Shown here: positions 12,109 through 22,441 of the stretch, one piece after another | Layout of the letters: every line of letters begins with the position of its first letter | How positions within the stretch are numbered: position 1 is the stretch's first letter | Origin: Ophiosphaerella korrae | Taxonomy: Eukaryota > Ascomycota > Dothideomycetes > Pleosporales > Phaeosphaeriaceae | NCBI GenBank assembly: GCA_028456385.1 | Contig: JALNQF010000057.1 | Span: forward strand, 124,001-188,000 | Direction of reading: 5' to 3' | DNA length: 64,000 nt | Program-made: the position numbers and the translations under genes | The notes under the pieces: model-generated | What the model was told of the DNA's origin: nothing | The model's input: only the letters and a program-made list of their open reading frames with translations | The model's database searches: none

Positions 12109-12363
12109 ATGTCATATACTAATTACCCTCAACAGAGTTTCAACCAGGGCCTTGAAGAGGGTGAAATCATAGAATGGGGCCCACCAGTGGCATCGAATAG
12201 CCAGTTCGCGAACCAGGAAACAAAGAAGTATAACGGGCACGCCCGTCCCTACGTGCTGGTGCTCATAGATGCATACAGTCACCCTGCACGTATTTGCCAC
12301 TTTAGTTTGGGTATTATGCTGACGCTAACTAGTTCAGAAATGACATCCTGCACAAAAATGTAA
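12109..12363 (+). pseudogene. Short fragment resembling the N-terminus of a fungal DUF7923/CCCH-type protein
   Basis: An 84-codon frame starting at ATG 12109. The segment HARPYVLVLIDAYS matches the RPYVLVLIDGD start of the nuclease-like domain found in fungal CCCH zinc-finger proteins. After it, a possible 48-nt intron (12290..12337, with GACGCTAACT branch and TTCAG acceptor) is followed within about 20 bases by a stop in every useful frame. The family is normally several hundred residues long, so this is a truncated remnant or a reduced paralogue. The similarity rests on about ten residues and is tentative. Confidence 0.35.
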
Positions 12364-13071
12364 ACTAGTGGGCCTCGCCGGCCGATATCGTTCCAGCCCT
12401 ACATGGGGCCTAACGGCGCACTATCAGTTAGCTCAGCCTTGCTGTAGCTGTCTTTCTCTAATGCGGACATTTGGTTCCTGGATCTGTGCTATCGATCATC
12501 GTAGCATTCGGACCGGTGATAGCTTATAGCTAATACCCATGTAGTAACGTATATTGGAATATTTCTACATCAGGAAAAAATTGTTCCCCCAATGCCTGCA
12601 ATATTCCTGCTGACCCCAATAGCTACTACGGCTGCGATAGCTACTACGGCTTGCAATATCAGGATTACGTAATCAATATATATAATATAAAATATAGAGG
12701 GAGACTGCTGGTATTTAAATTGCTTATTGAACCTTCTGCCTGAGCTAGGGCGCTCGCCATTTTCCCTTTCAGCGACCTGGCTATTTATCAACCTGCGATC
12801 CTATATCCCTTTCTTATGTTGACAACATCTGGGCACGACAAGGACCTTTCTCCCGGTGTAATCGGACGGCTTTATAGAGAAGGGAAGAACTTCGCTTGCG
12901 TATATTCCCCCGCCATCGTCAACTTTGATAATATTGATCGCAAGTACTTCAGGATCTAGAGCATCAGCAGAAACAAGGTAGTCGAACGTAACCCCATAAT
13001 AGTTGATGTAACTGCATGAGTGACAATTAGCTTACAGCAACCTTTACAAATGGTTTCAACGGGTGCCCCTA
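12364..13071. other. AT-rich intergenic stretch
   Basis: No supported gene. A 17-bp unit (ATAGCTACTACGGCTGC-like) is tandemly duplicated near 12618-12652. Confidence 0.45.
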
Positions 13072-13365
13072 CTACAATGGCCGCCTTCTCTCCGTAGCCC
13101 AGGCTAAATACTCGTCGCGTACTATTAGATTGAATTTCCCATGTGTATCTTGCCCATACGAGGCCTGATGTGTTAGCTTCGCAAGCTTTAGGCCTCCTGG
13201 CTGTGGGAAAGCCCCAATCTTGCCCCACGAAATGTTAGGGAGAAGCTTTTGTATTGTTTCAAGCGGTCCTTGAATGCGAATTCTTAGAGGCTTGTCTGTT
13301 GGAGGAGGATAGAGGTAGTGAGGCGGTTTTCTAATACAAGGATGGATATATAATTCGAGAGCCAT
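13072..13365 (-). CDS. Hypothetical 97-residue protein
   Basis: ATG-to-stop frame with ordinary-looking composition (segments KPLRIRIQGPLETIQKLLPN and GKFNLIVRDEYLAWATERR). No family recognised, no splice extension obvious, and no neighbour relation. It could be a real small gene, the remnant of a larger one, or chance. Confidence 0.25.
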   Translation of the reverse strand: MALELYIHPCIRKPPHYLYPPPTDKPLRIRIQGPLETIQKLLPNISWGKIGAFPQPGGLKLAKLTHQASYGQDTHGKFNLIVRDEYLAWATERRRPL

Positions 13366-13959
13366 GAAGGACTGCTGAGGGTTTGTTAGGGAGACAGAGA
13401 TTCAGAAAATGCCAATAATGGCTCGTGCGCATAACCGCCAACGTGCAACACATTGTAATTCTGTCAAGGTAAACCGCAGCACCTGTTGGTTCTAAATACT
13501 GGTCACCTCAGCTCAGTTTTCGGTCTGATGGATTATCCGAACGACTCCTTCGCAGAAATCTGCCTTTGGTTAATGAACCAATCAACAAATGTGGTAGAGT
13601 GACTGAGCCGCATCGAGCAGATGGCTACGAATGACCGAACAAGAGGGGTGACACCATTAGGATTATTTTGACGTCCTCGAAAGTGGCAGTGGACGAATTA
13701 TGCAATAAGCGTCAATAATCGAGCTAAGTTCATCGCGATAAAATAAAGAAGAGCTGTAGTAAACCTGTTTTCATAACATCAGTTTCGGGCAGAAGTGATA
13801 CTAAGTGTCGTCTCAAACCGTATTCCCGTTAGCCGCACAGGTATTAGAAAGCTTAAATCAACTTTGGCGATATATTCACAAAATCATTTTCATTAAGATT
13901 GATGCAAATCTTTTTTGACCTTACCTTCACCACGGCTTTTGTGCCAATGAGTGACAAGA
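13366..13959. other. Intergenic stretch downstream of the thioesterase-like gene
   Basis: Rather AT-rich; nothing supportable seen. Confidence 0.45.
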
Positions 13960-14955
13960 CTACAACTTTCCCTGTACCACCCCACCCCCAGTCCTCGGCC
14001 TCATGATGCACTGCTGGCTCATACTCGCCACTGCCTTCCCCTCTTCATCCCAGACCCAGGCCTCTCCATATGTCCTGCCCTCACTTCCCACACTAGTATT
14101 CAGCTCCTTCAAATGCCACTTCGTCATATCAATCTCATCCCCACTCTTGAAAAACCGCAGCGCAAAATCCAGGCTAGAACACGCAGTAATATCTTCAAAC
14201 CACATTTTCGAGAAGCTAAGCGGCGCAAAGGCAATTGCGCCATCAATCAGGAATGCAACGTTGGCAATGTGGTCTCCTGGCGTTTTCAGCGTATCATGAC
14301 ATCGGTACCAATCCGCTGTTGAGCGAGATGTGAGGGGTAAATTATCCTGTGTCGTCGTAATGCTCTTCACCATGCCGAGATTCTGGCCGAAGATTCCTTC
14401 TGGGCAGGGACGGTGGTCGAAGATGGAAGGTAAAAGGCCGAATAGTTTGCTGTGTTCATCCAGCACCTCTTGGCCGAACTTGCCCTCCTTGAGCAGTTTC
14501 TGATGCAGGTCTTCCGCGGACAATAAATCCTTGTAATGGCTGTACGCTTTGGTTGGCGTTCTGGCGTATTCAAGTAGCACAGCCTTTTCTTTGATTTGGA
14601 AGTCCAAGACCGCAAGTAGACATGCGCGTTCTTCGCCGTCATCTCTCTTTTGGCTGATTTCGATTTGGCGCGTGGCAAAGGTGCGTGTTTGCCGGATTGT
14701 GTGTACTTTAGCACGGAGCGGTCGGTCTGTGTAAGCAGGGCCCAAGTAATGGCCGAGCATGGAGTATAGGTGATAGCCTGTGGGGACAGAGAGGTAGCCT
14801 GCCTTGCATGCCGTTGCTAAGGTACAGCCGCCATATGCGATGTTCAATGGGTTGCCCATGTCCTGTGGAGCATTGATACATTCCAGTACGTCGTTGTTGC
14901 CATTGGGCTTGAAAGCAATTTGCTCAATGAAGGTTGGCCGCTTTCCCTGTAGCAT
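13960..14955 (-). CDS. Thioesterase-like (TesB-type double hotdog) protein
   Basis: Single exon, 331 residues, close to acyl-CoA thioesterase II length. N-terminal hotdog: DMGNPLNIAYGGCTLATACK and YHLYSMLGHYLGPAYTDRP, followed by VHTIRQTRTFATRQIEISQK, the conserved R-x-T-F-x-T-R block of TesB-like proteins. C-terminal hotdog: DHIANVAFLIDGAIAFAPLSF and SLDFALRFF. The family hydrolyses acyl-CoA to free fatty acid and CoA, often in peroxisomes. The C-terminus is GKL, a weak variant of the peroxisomal signal SKL, so peroxisomal location is possible but not shown. Many fungal paralogues of this fold sit in secondary metabolite clusters; no such cluster surrounds this one. Confidence 0.85.
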   Translation of the reverse strand: MLQGKRPTFIEQIAFKPNGNNDVLECINAPQDMGNPLNIAYGGCTLATACKAGYLSVPTGYHLYSMLGHYLGPAYTDRPLRAKVHTIRQTRTFATRQIEISQKRDDGEERACLLAVLDFQIKEKAVLLEYARTPTKAYSHYKDLLSAEDLHQKLLKEGKFGQEVLDEHSKLFGLLPSIFDHRPCPEGIFGQNLGMVKSITTTQDNLPLTSRSTADWYRCHDTLKTPGDHIANVAFLIDGAIAFAPLSFSKMWFEDITACSSLDFALRFFKSGDEIDMTKWHLKELNTSVGSEGRTYGEAWVWDEEGKAVASMSQQCIMRPRTGGGVVQGKL

Positions 14956-15241
14956 TTTGTGAGAATTGAATTGATTAGTATGTCACAACGGAATTTGGAT
15001 TACGAATTCGGGAGGCCTGCAGCTCATGGTGTTGATGTAGCAACTCAGCTGCTTATGCTACCTCGGCTCGTTCCTAGCGCCTCCTAGTCTCGCCATCTAC
15101 ATGGTCTATTAGTAATCACAAATCAGCTTCCTGAACTCATGAGCGACGAGGTTAATGCTCATTTTCGAAAATGTATAGTATTTATCTGGGCATCTTAAGC
15201 AATCACATAAAATTTTCGTAGCTTCGCTTTCTTACAATTGA

Positions 15242-16366
15242 CTATTCGCTTGGTCCTGTACCAAATGGGTCAACAAATTCCCAATCATCGATGTCGTTAT
15301 TGCGCTTTACATCGTCTATATCCCGATCTACAATTGTGGAAGCAGCGCCCATCCAAGAACCTTCCTGGTCAATGCTTTTCGCGCCCATTCTGCCATTGGA
15401 TGAAGAACTTGCTTCGTCAGACATTTCCCAAGATGATAGCTCATCTTCAAACTGCTTAATACCGGGCAACCTCTCCAGATCACGCATTATCTCACGTTCA
15501 TCGATCATCGATGGGAGCCGAGTTTCTTCGTGCCTCTGTTTAAGAACAAGGCCAACTAGCTTTTGCTTCTTATTTTGGTGGTGCTCTTCATGTAATCGCC
15601 CGATTTTTGCAATTGTCATTGAGTTCTGTGGATTCGCCATATTCCTTTCTTTCCGCAAAGCTGCTATGGCGTCGAATTCTATTTTGGCTTGGGCCAACAC
15701 CTTCTGGAATTCCGCATCGTTGTCATCGGAATCGACTAACCTTTTATTTGCTTTGATTTTTAGTAGAGGATAAAGGATTTTGCTGGTCGTTGATGCGTTT
15801 TCATTTCGGATCAGGTTCCAACCTGAGACTTCGACTAAACGTAAGGAGTTATTCAGTTGGGCGACTTGAGCGCAGGTAAGAGCCCAATAGAATACAGAAT
15901 TGACATTGTTCCAGGTTCCATGGATCTTGATTCTTGCGTAACGTATGTGGCTTCTTGCAAATTCTGACAATTGGTCGAGAAATATATGGAAAATTCCGTC
16001 AATATCTTCAGTAAAGAATGTGGCTGAGTGGTAGAGAACTGGTAGTGCTTCGGTGTACACAAAGTGATTTACCCGGAGAAGATTGACCCCAATGGCAGAC
16101 CTTGGGGATTCGAGAAATGGCGTTCTGATCTCAGGATAGTTGACGTGTTTGTATAATGAGTTTGAGAAACGTTTGTTTGAGGAGTTGAGACTTGCGAGGT
16201 CTCGCTCGATTTTCACTATTAGCCTTTCCTTGGTTGGATCTGTTAGAGTATATTTCCAGATTTCGAGGCGAAGTTCCTTTGGTAACGATAATAGACGAGA
16301 AATACCCGGCCCTAGGAAACACCGCATATTTCCGTTAGACTTGTATCGATTGTTATTGTAATTCAT
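15242..16366 (-). CDS. 2EXR/DUF7730-like F-box-type protein
   Basis: Single exon, 374 residues. The N-terminal motif SRLLSLPKELRLEIWKYTL is the 2EXR/F-box-like helix, followed by INLLRVNHFVYTEALPVLYH-type residues (here GVNLLRVNHFVYTEALPVLY) found in the fungal DUF7730/2EXR families. The middle is helical and charged (KIKANKRLVDSDDNDAEFQK) and the end is acidic and low complexity. Cellular role unknown. It is a second member of the same broad family as the gene at 2.2 kb, but not a close duplicate. Intact from ATG to stop, no intron needed. Confidence 0.75.
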   Translation of the reverse strand: MNYNNNRYKSNGNMRCFLGPGISRLLSLPKELRLEIWKYTLTDPTKERLIVKIERDLASLNSSNKRFSNSLYKHVNYPEIRTPFLESPRSAIGVNLLRVNHFVYTEALPVLYHSATFFTEDIDGIFHIFLDQLSEFARSHIRYARIKIHGTWNNVNSVFYWALTCAQVAQLNNSLRLVEVSGWNLIRNENASTTSKILYPLLKIKANKRLVDSDDNDAEFQKVLAQAKIEFDAIAALRKERNMANPQNSMTIAKIGRLHEEHHQNKKQKLVGLVLKQRHEETRLPSMIDEREIMRDLERLPGIKQFEDELSSWEMSDEASSSSNGRMGAKSIDQEGSWMGAASTIVDRDIDDVKRNNDIDDWEFVDPFGTGPSE

Positions 16367-16883
16367 CTGATGAGTGATATGAACTGTCAGGAGAGGGCTG
16401 AGATTGCTGCCTGTACTTAAGCGGGCTATGGATGTGGGGCCGAATTCGTTGTCATATTTGGCTTAGCTTCATGTAGTCCAGGACCAACACCCTCTTTATC
16501 ATATCTATCATCCCCATGGATCACTTCGGGAAGCTCGAATATTGGACGGAGTAACAAGGATCCATGGGTTGGCTCTACACTACCTAAGTAGGTTCGCCAT
16601 GCTTATTTACAGATGAAGCGGCTGTGATACGTGGAAGCCCTCATTCCAGTCGGTATCGAGTATCTAGCGTACATAAGCAACTCGCATTGCCAGGGACTTG
16701 CCTGCATGCACATGTTGTCGTGGCGGACTGCCGGGAATTGGGATGGTTCGGTATGAAGAGGACCCACAATCGCGCCCTTAGATCTGGCTTGGCATAGCCC
16801 AAGCTCCAACCGAGTCGTGACACCTCACCTCAAGCCAGCAACCTTCAACATGCACCCCGCGACCTTTCCAAGCCCCAGACGTC
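16367..16883. other. Divergent promoter region
   Basis: Lies between the divergently transcribed 2EXR/DUF7730-like gene and the TAPT1-family gene; no coding signal. Confidence 0.55.
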
Positions 16884-19730
16884 ATGAATGGGGCAGACAC
16901 TCGGACCAAGGGTGCAACACGTGCAGCAGAGCAGTTGCCCACGCCTGCCTTGTCACCAGAACCTGATGATGTGGCATCCCCAGCCGACTACCGCAGCAAT
17001 GACGCCACGATGGCGAAGGCAATGCAGGACATAACCAACACCTTTAGGGCGGATATGAGCCGGAGTTTGAGCGCTAGTTCGAACAGTAGGAGAACCAGTG
17101 TGCATGAAGACGCCATCATGTCAGATGCAAGCGAGAAGATTAGGCCTATCAAGCGTCCTGGTGATGGACGCAGGAAGAGCAGTGTATCTGAGCAAGATAA
17201 GGTGCTCAAACTGAGTTTACGACAGATGCAGGAGCTCACAAACGAGCCTGCTAGCATACCTATCCGAACCGCAACGCCGATACTAGAAGATGTTCTGGAA
17301 AGCGAAATCCCCAGCGAAAATGTACACCTCGAGGATAGCAGAGTCTTGGGCGTTGTCTTGGAGCGCCTAGCCGAGGCCAATGGCACAGGAAGAAATGCCT
17401 CGCCGAGTCGAGAAAGGAAAACAGAGCTGGTAGTTGTTAAATCGCCGGCATCTGAAATGAGGCACGGCCGATCACAGTTAAGCTCACGCTCTGTCACAAC
17501 ACCCACAGTTCTACGGCGGAAGCAGTCCACCTCTCGATCACGGGCACACGGGCAAGATGTAGAGAACCAGCGCCTGAATAGACATGGGCTTCCGCCTCTG
17601 AACACCGACTACAAAGATGCATCGTCAAAGCCTGTGCGTAAAGAAGGGCGCGAGATACGTGACCTGTTCTCGCCAATGCGCGCAGCCTTGCCTTTACCGC
17701 CTATGTCGATGCCAACTTTTCTTTCCCTTGAATTGGCTGCCAATCGCCCCTCACCACTCTACATTTACCGTGCCTCTAATGAAGACTTTCCTTACGAGAG
17801 CTCAGAGCTCAAGTATCAGCGCCTTATCAACTTCATGAAGATACCTGCAAAAATAGAAGGGATCCTCGGCTTTGGAGCCCTGGCTTGTCTGGATGCTTGG
17901 ATGCACACATTGACCATCCTACCACTGCGTTTTCTTCTTGCCATTGGCATTTTAGTGAAGTGGTGGGGCTCGGTCATCATCAAGGAGGCTCGCGATATCT
18001 GGGCATTTGTATTCAATGGACTGCCTCGAGTTTGGCGCCGAAGGAGACAAACCGATGGCTCATCAATTCCACCCACACCTGCTGAAGAGGAGCCTCCTCC
18101 CATGTCACGTCGACCATCATCTAATGCGACAACTACGGCTGCAAGGCAGAATGGGGATGCCCAAACATCCTTCAAATTTCCAGACCTGAAGGATCCTCGG
18201 CCTCGACGTACACGTAACTCACGCTTTCGCCATCGCCGCACAAAATCTACACCATCTGCGCTGCTGCCAAGTCATAAAGCTGATATACTGAAAGGCTTAT
18301 TGATTGCCTCGAGTTGTTTCGTGCTGATGCGCTTTGACGCGAGCCGAATGTATCATAGTATCCGTGGTCAATCAGCCATTAAACTCTATGTCATCTACAA
18401 TCTCTTGGAGGTTTGCGATCGACTCTTATCGGCTATTGGCCAAGACGTCCTGGAATGTCTCTTCTCACGTGAAACGCTCGACCGCAATCCTGATGGCCGG
18501 AGTAAGGTTCTGCGTCCGTTCGGCATGTTTGTACTCGCTTCAGTTTATACGGTCACACACGCCACTGCCTTGTTCTATCAAGTTGTTACACTCAATGTTG
18601 CGGTCAACTCGTATTCTAACGCCCTGCTGACGTTGCTCATGTCGAACCAGTTCGTCGAGATCAAAGGCACTGTATTTAAGAAGTTTGAGAAAGAGAATCT
18701 TTTTCAAATCACGTGTGCAGACATTGTGGAACGATTTCAGCTCTGGTTGATGCTACTCATTATTGCAATGCGCAACGTCGTGGAGGTTGGCGGCCTCAGC
18801 ATACGAAGCAGCGATGTATCCTGGACAACAATGTTCACATCGTCTGGTAACGCAACGACATCAGCCTCTGCATCTGCCTTTACAGCATCCAGTATATTGC
18901 CTATGAGCTTCACGATATTTCCCAAATACATTGCTCAAGTCCTGAATCCTTTCCTACTCGTTTTGGGTAGCGAGATGGTTGTGGATTGGCTCAAGCATGC
19001 ATACATTACCAAGTTCAATCAGTACAAGCCAGAGGTGTATGACAAGTTCTTCGACGTTTTGGCGAAAGATTACTACTCCAATGCTTTCACCGATCCAAAT
19101 CTGACCAGACGACTTGGCCTGCCGGTTATACCACTATCATGCCTTTTCATACGTGCGGCAATTCAAACTTATCACATGTTTATCACTATGTACATGCCTC
19201 CACCTTTACCAGCAACCTCGACATCGCTTAGCTCGGACCCGACCACTTCTCCTGCGAGTACAGCAGCCTTAGCCCATATCGATCAAGTATTCCGTCGTGC
19301 TCTAGGACGCTCATCTTTTGGTGCCGGCGTACCATCACAATCGTGGTATCACATCTCCTCCTGGACGCTCGATGACCTCATTGCCGGTTCAACAATGCTC
19401 ATTGTTTTCCTAGTTATATACCTGATCTTCCTCGCCTTCAAGCTGATCCTCGGGATGCTACTCTTGATTGTGGCTCGCAAACGATACCACGGAATGCAAG
19501 AGCGAGAAATGGTGAACACCGAAACTGGCGGCAAAAGAGTTGGCGGATGGGGCGTCGTCGACGTCGACGAAGAAAAGCGTCGACATATCTACGATGACGA
19601 TCCCGAAACACTGAAACGCCTCCGCGAACGCGACGAAAAGGCGAAAACGAAAGACGATCAGGAACGCGAACGTGGAACTAGCTTCGGCCACGTGAGCCGC
19701 TACGCCATGGTTGCCAAACGCATCTGGTAG
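16884..19730 (+). CDS. TAPT1/Emp65 family ER membrane protein
   Basis: Single exon of 948 residues. The first 270 residues are disordered and serine-rich. The TAPT1 (DUF747) core starts near residue 300 (YESSELKYQRLINFMKIPAK) and includes DILKGLLIASSCFVLMRFD, RMYHSIRGQSAIKLYVIYN, NLLEVCDRLLSAIGQDVLE, NSYSNALLTLLMSNQFVEIK and FKKFEKENLFQITCADIVER, the most conserved part of the family. Several hydrophobic segments indicate a polytopic membrane protein, and a last strong one (STMLIVFLVIYLIFLAFKLI) precedes a charged tail. Yeast Emp65 forms an ER complex with the SUN-like protein Slp1 that stabilises folding intermediates; human TAPT1 is linked to cilia and skeletal disease. Function in this fungus is inferred from that homology. 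Confidence 0.93.
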   Translation: MNGADTRTKGATRAAEQLPTPALSPEPDDVASPADYRSNDATMAKAMQDITNTFRADMSRSLSASSNSRRTSVHEDAIMSDASEKIRPIKRPGDGRRKSSVSEQDKVLKLSLRQMQELTNEPASIPIRTATPILEDVLESEIPSENVHLEDSRVLGVVLERLAEANGTGRNASPSRERKTELVVVKSPASEMRHGRSQLSSRSVTTPTVLRRKQSTSRSRAHGQDVENQRLNRHGLPPLNTDYKDASSKPVRKEGREIRDLFSPMRAALPLPPMSMPTFLSLELAANRPSPLYIYRASNEDFPYESSELKYQRLINFMKIPAKIEGILGFGALACLDAWMHTLTILPLRFLLAIGILVKWWGSVIIKEARDIWAFVFNGLPRVWRRRRQTDGSSIPPTPAEEEPPPMSRRPSSNATTTAARQNGDAQTSFKFPDLKDPRPRRTRNSRFRHRRTKSTPSALLPSHKADILKGLLIASSCFVLMRFDASRMYHSIRGQSAIKLYVIYNLLEVCDRLLSAIGQDVLECLFSRETLDRNPDGRSKVLRPFGMFVLASVYTVTHATALFYQVVTLNVAVNSYSNALLTLLMSNQFVEIKGTVFKKFEKENLFQITCADIVERFQLWLMLLIIAMRNVVEVGGLSIRSSDVSWTTMFTSSGNATTSASASAFTASSILPMSFTIFPKYIAQVLNPFLLVLGSEMVVDWLKHAYITKFNQYKPEVYDKFFDVLAKDYYSNAFTDPNLTRRLGLPVIPLSCLFIRAAIQTYHMFITMYMPPPLPATSTSLSSDPTTSPASTAALAHIDQVFRRALGRSSFGAGVPSQSWYHISSWTLDDLIAGSTMLIVFLVIYLIFLAFKLILGMLLLIVARKRYHGMQEREMVNTETGGKRVGGWGVVDVDEEKRRHIYDDDPETLKRLRERDEKAKTKDDQERERGTSFGHVSRYAMVAKRIW

Positions 19731-20358
19731 CCTCAGTTTTAGATTTCAAAATGAAAATATGATCAATGTTCCTCCGCCATCTCCAAAAAAAACCCCCGCC
19801 TCATACCACTATCTCATTCTTCTCTTTGTTCCACCTTCCCTTTCCCCACTTAACCCTCCGCAAACTTACGTCTGATGGCATCTGTATGCACGCCATCGCG
19901 TCCGCCACACCGGCGATCCCGCGACCCGACCATACCTCCAGCAGCACCTCTGGCTCCCCCAATCCAGTAATCCGAAGCCTAGCTCTGCGCTCGACAACTC
20001 AATTCCAACTACCGGGCGCCTGCTCGCCAGTTTGAAGCCAAGTGCGTGACTCGCCCCGAACTAAGTTTTTTTTTCATAGCCAGCGGGTACCTGAGTCGCG
20101 CGACCGCGCTAGCCCGGCGTATTCTGGTGAGTAAAGTCGGCCGAGCTGTGTGCGTTCTGTGCGCTGAGTGCTAGTAGCGTAATTCAGGTAGTTCACTACG
20201 CGAGCAAAGCAAAACTATAGTCGGAATTCATGCCCTGAGTATCACTAATCGCTTCCCCCCAACCGACCGAGCTTCCTCCGCGCTAATGCACTCTGCGAGT
20301 GACGCTCCACCAAGTGACTGGTCACCTCGTCCACTCATAGTTAAATCCGCACTGCAAC
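19731..20358. other. Intergenic, TAPT1-gene 3' region
   Basis: No supported gene; ends at the transposon target site. Confidence 0.55.
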
Positions 20359-20360
20359 TA

Positions 20361-20409
20361 CTATGGTACAGGGCATAGGTAGTGTAGGTGGGTCCCGGGC
20401 GGCAGGGGT
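20361..20409 (+). repeat. Left terminal inverted repeat of the mariner element
   Basis: Matches the reverse complement of the right end over 49 bases with two transitions (T for C at position 7; G for A at position 32). Confidence 0.92.
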
Positions 20410-20456
20410 GCGCAGCAGTGGCGTAAGCCTAATTCAGTTTTATTTTACATACAATT

Positions 20457-21503
20457 TCAGTAAGGCGTGTGGCCACCTTCAGCGTCAATCACTGCCTGGC
20501 ATCGTGCTGGCATGCTGTCAATGAGCTGTCTCAACAGCTCTGGTGTAATACTATCCTAGGCTTCCTGGACTATCTCAAGTAGCTGGTCATATGTACGCTG
20601 CCTGCCGCTAGGTAGATCTGGGTAGTGAGTTTCTATATAATCTTTTATCTTGTTCCAGACTGCTTCAATTGGGTTCATGTCTGGAGAGTAGGCTGGCTAG
20701 AAGATAGGGTAGATACTACGCTCGTGGAGCTCCTCTCGAGTAAATGACGCAGAGTGACCTAGTGCACCATCCTGCATAAATCTTAAGTGAGGATTTAGAC
20801 GTAGCTAGCTATAGGCAAGAGGGACTGTCCTCTCGCAGTAGCTCTCCTTGTTAATACTTTTCTACTCCTTCTCCTAGAAGAGAGACGGTCCCTTTGTTAT
20901 ACCAGAGAAGCAGCCTTAGAACATCTATCCTCGCTTCTTACGAAGCTTCTCGACTATGCATGTATCGTTAAGCTCCTCGCTAGGTCTCCTTGTTACCTAC
21001 GTCCTCTTATGCCTTCCTCCTGTAACCTACGTCTTATCTAACTACAAGATTGTCCACCACTGATATGGCTCCCATCCGACGTAGTCTTGTGCCTATTGCA
21101 GTTGTATCTGTTTATTAGCTTTAGAGAGAGGTGGCTTTGCACGGGCAATACGCCGTACATACCCTCTACGACGTAAAGCATGACGGATAACGTATTCCTT
21201 GACATTCTAATGAGCAAAAGGACCCTCTGCAAGACGCTTGTAGGATATCTGGCGTGCTTCTCGTAAGTGATAGATAAAAGCGATAAGCTCATCGACTTTA
21301 GCGTTACTAAGAGATAGCTTAGGACTGGTTCGCTTCTTGGGCGTGACGCATTTAGCGTGGACAGCGTAGCCGACCTGTCTCTCTGTCACCTTAAGATGGG
21401 CCGCTATCTACTGCTGGGTATGGCCGGCTGAATGGAGTGTCTGAATTTGAAGTCGTTCATCGCGAGAAAGATACCGGTGACGCGGCGTTGATGGAGGCAT
21501 CAT
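20457..21503 (-). pseudogene. Tc1/mariner transposase, broken by RIP-type stops
   Basis: The minus-strand reading from ATG 21503 to the final GHTPY-stop spans exactly 349 codons, so no net indel has occurred. It begins with the helix-turn-helix region (SRDERLQIQTLHSAGHTQQ then a stop, then IAAHLKVTERQVGYAVHAK). In the catalytic core the expected ILWSDETWVTGGRH reads IL-stop-LDKT-stop-VTGGRHKRT-stop-V: tryptophan TGG has become TAG, glutamate GAG has become AAG, and TCA probably became TTA. All these are C:G->T:A changes, the RIP signature. The first catalytic aspartate is kept. The copy cannot make transposase. Confidence 0.92.
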
Positions 21504-21608
21504 GACTGAGGAGAGGATGTAGACATGCAGGCAACTGAAAATCACAGATTTCAATACAAAAATACAGAGGATTTGATGTGAAACAGTCGGGTAGAGAGGT
21601 ATCGCTTA

Positions 21609-21657
21609 ACCCCTGCCGCCCGGGATCCACCTACACTACCTATGCCCTGTGCCATAG
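21609..21657 (-). repeat. Right terminal inverted repeat of the mariner element
   Basis: Mirror of the left end; immediately followed by the TA target duplication. Confidence 0.92.
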
Positions 21658-21659
21658 TA

Positions 21660-22441
21660 GGGTACGTGTGACTAGATTGTGAGTGGCGTAGTGTTGTGTA
21701 GATGTGTCTTGTTTACGCTGGGCGCGTCTTGATAGAATTCTGCACGGTATTATTCTGTCGGTGTGAGGCAGTGGCTGTTTCGCGTGGCGCAGAAGATGGC
21801 AAGGCGGTGCAGGGGTGGGGCAAGGGTTGAGAGTATTGTGGAGGGGGTATGTAGACTATCGATCAGGACTATGTACGTCTAAAGGCACGCGGACAAAGAA
21901 GCAGAGCAGCGTTGGAGAGGCAGTGGGAGAGGGGGGGAAGGGTTTGTGATATATTTCAAGCCTCACATGATTATAATTAGACGAATCAACGTTTTGGCGC
22001 AGGCTGAAAAGCGGTGTCGCAGCCTCATCGTCCACCACGCGGCACAGCGCGCATGCTTCCAATATGCCATCCACCAGCGTACAAATACAGCGCTCCTCCA
22101 CCTGAAGAAAAGAAAAGGCCATGCCCAACGTGCGTATGTCTCTCGGCATGCGGGTTGGAAAAAGGCGCAAGGGTGCGCGCAAAAACAATCTGCCAACAAC
22201 GCCGTTTCTCGCGCACCGTGGAAACATGGTGGGATATGCAGTCATGTAGTTTCGAAAGCGAACCGTCTAGCGAATGTCGAACCAAATGTCGGGAAAAGTG
22301 GTATGATGCGTCTCGTCAAACAACGCCAGAACGCCACGCAGGGAAATCGACTTCGGGGAGTAATGAGGATATGGGAGCAAGGGAATTCGTCGAAGCCATG
22401 GGATGATGCGCAGGTTGTAGAAACATTTTGTTGAGCTAGCA
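21660..22441. other. Intergenic, kinase 3' region
   Basis: Between the transposon and the kinase stop. Overlapping short frames on both strands, none with family features. Confidence 0.5.

Larger units (their letters stand above)
20361..21657 (-). mobile_element. Tc1/mariner transposon, complete ends, RIP-inactivated
   Basis: 1297-bp element flanked by TA dinucleotides (20359-20360 and 21658-21659), the target duplication of Tc1/mariner elements. The 49-bp terminal inverted repeats start CTATGGYACAGGGCATAGG and differ at two sites, both transitions. The single transposase frame on the minus strand fills the interior. Complete ends show an intact insertion rather than a fragment. Confidence 0.93.
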
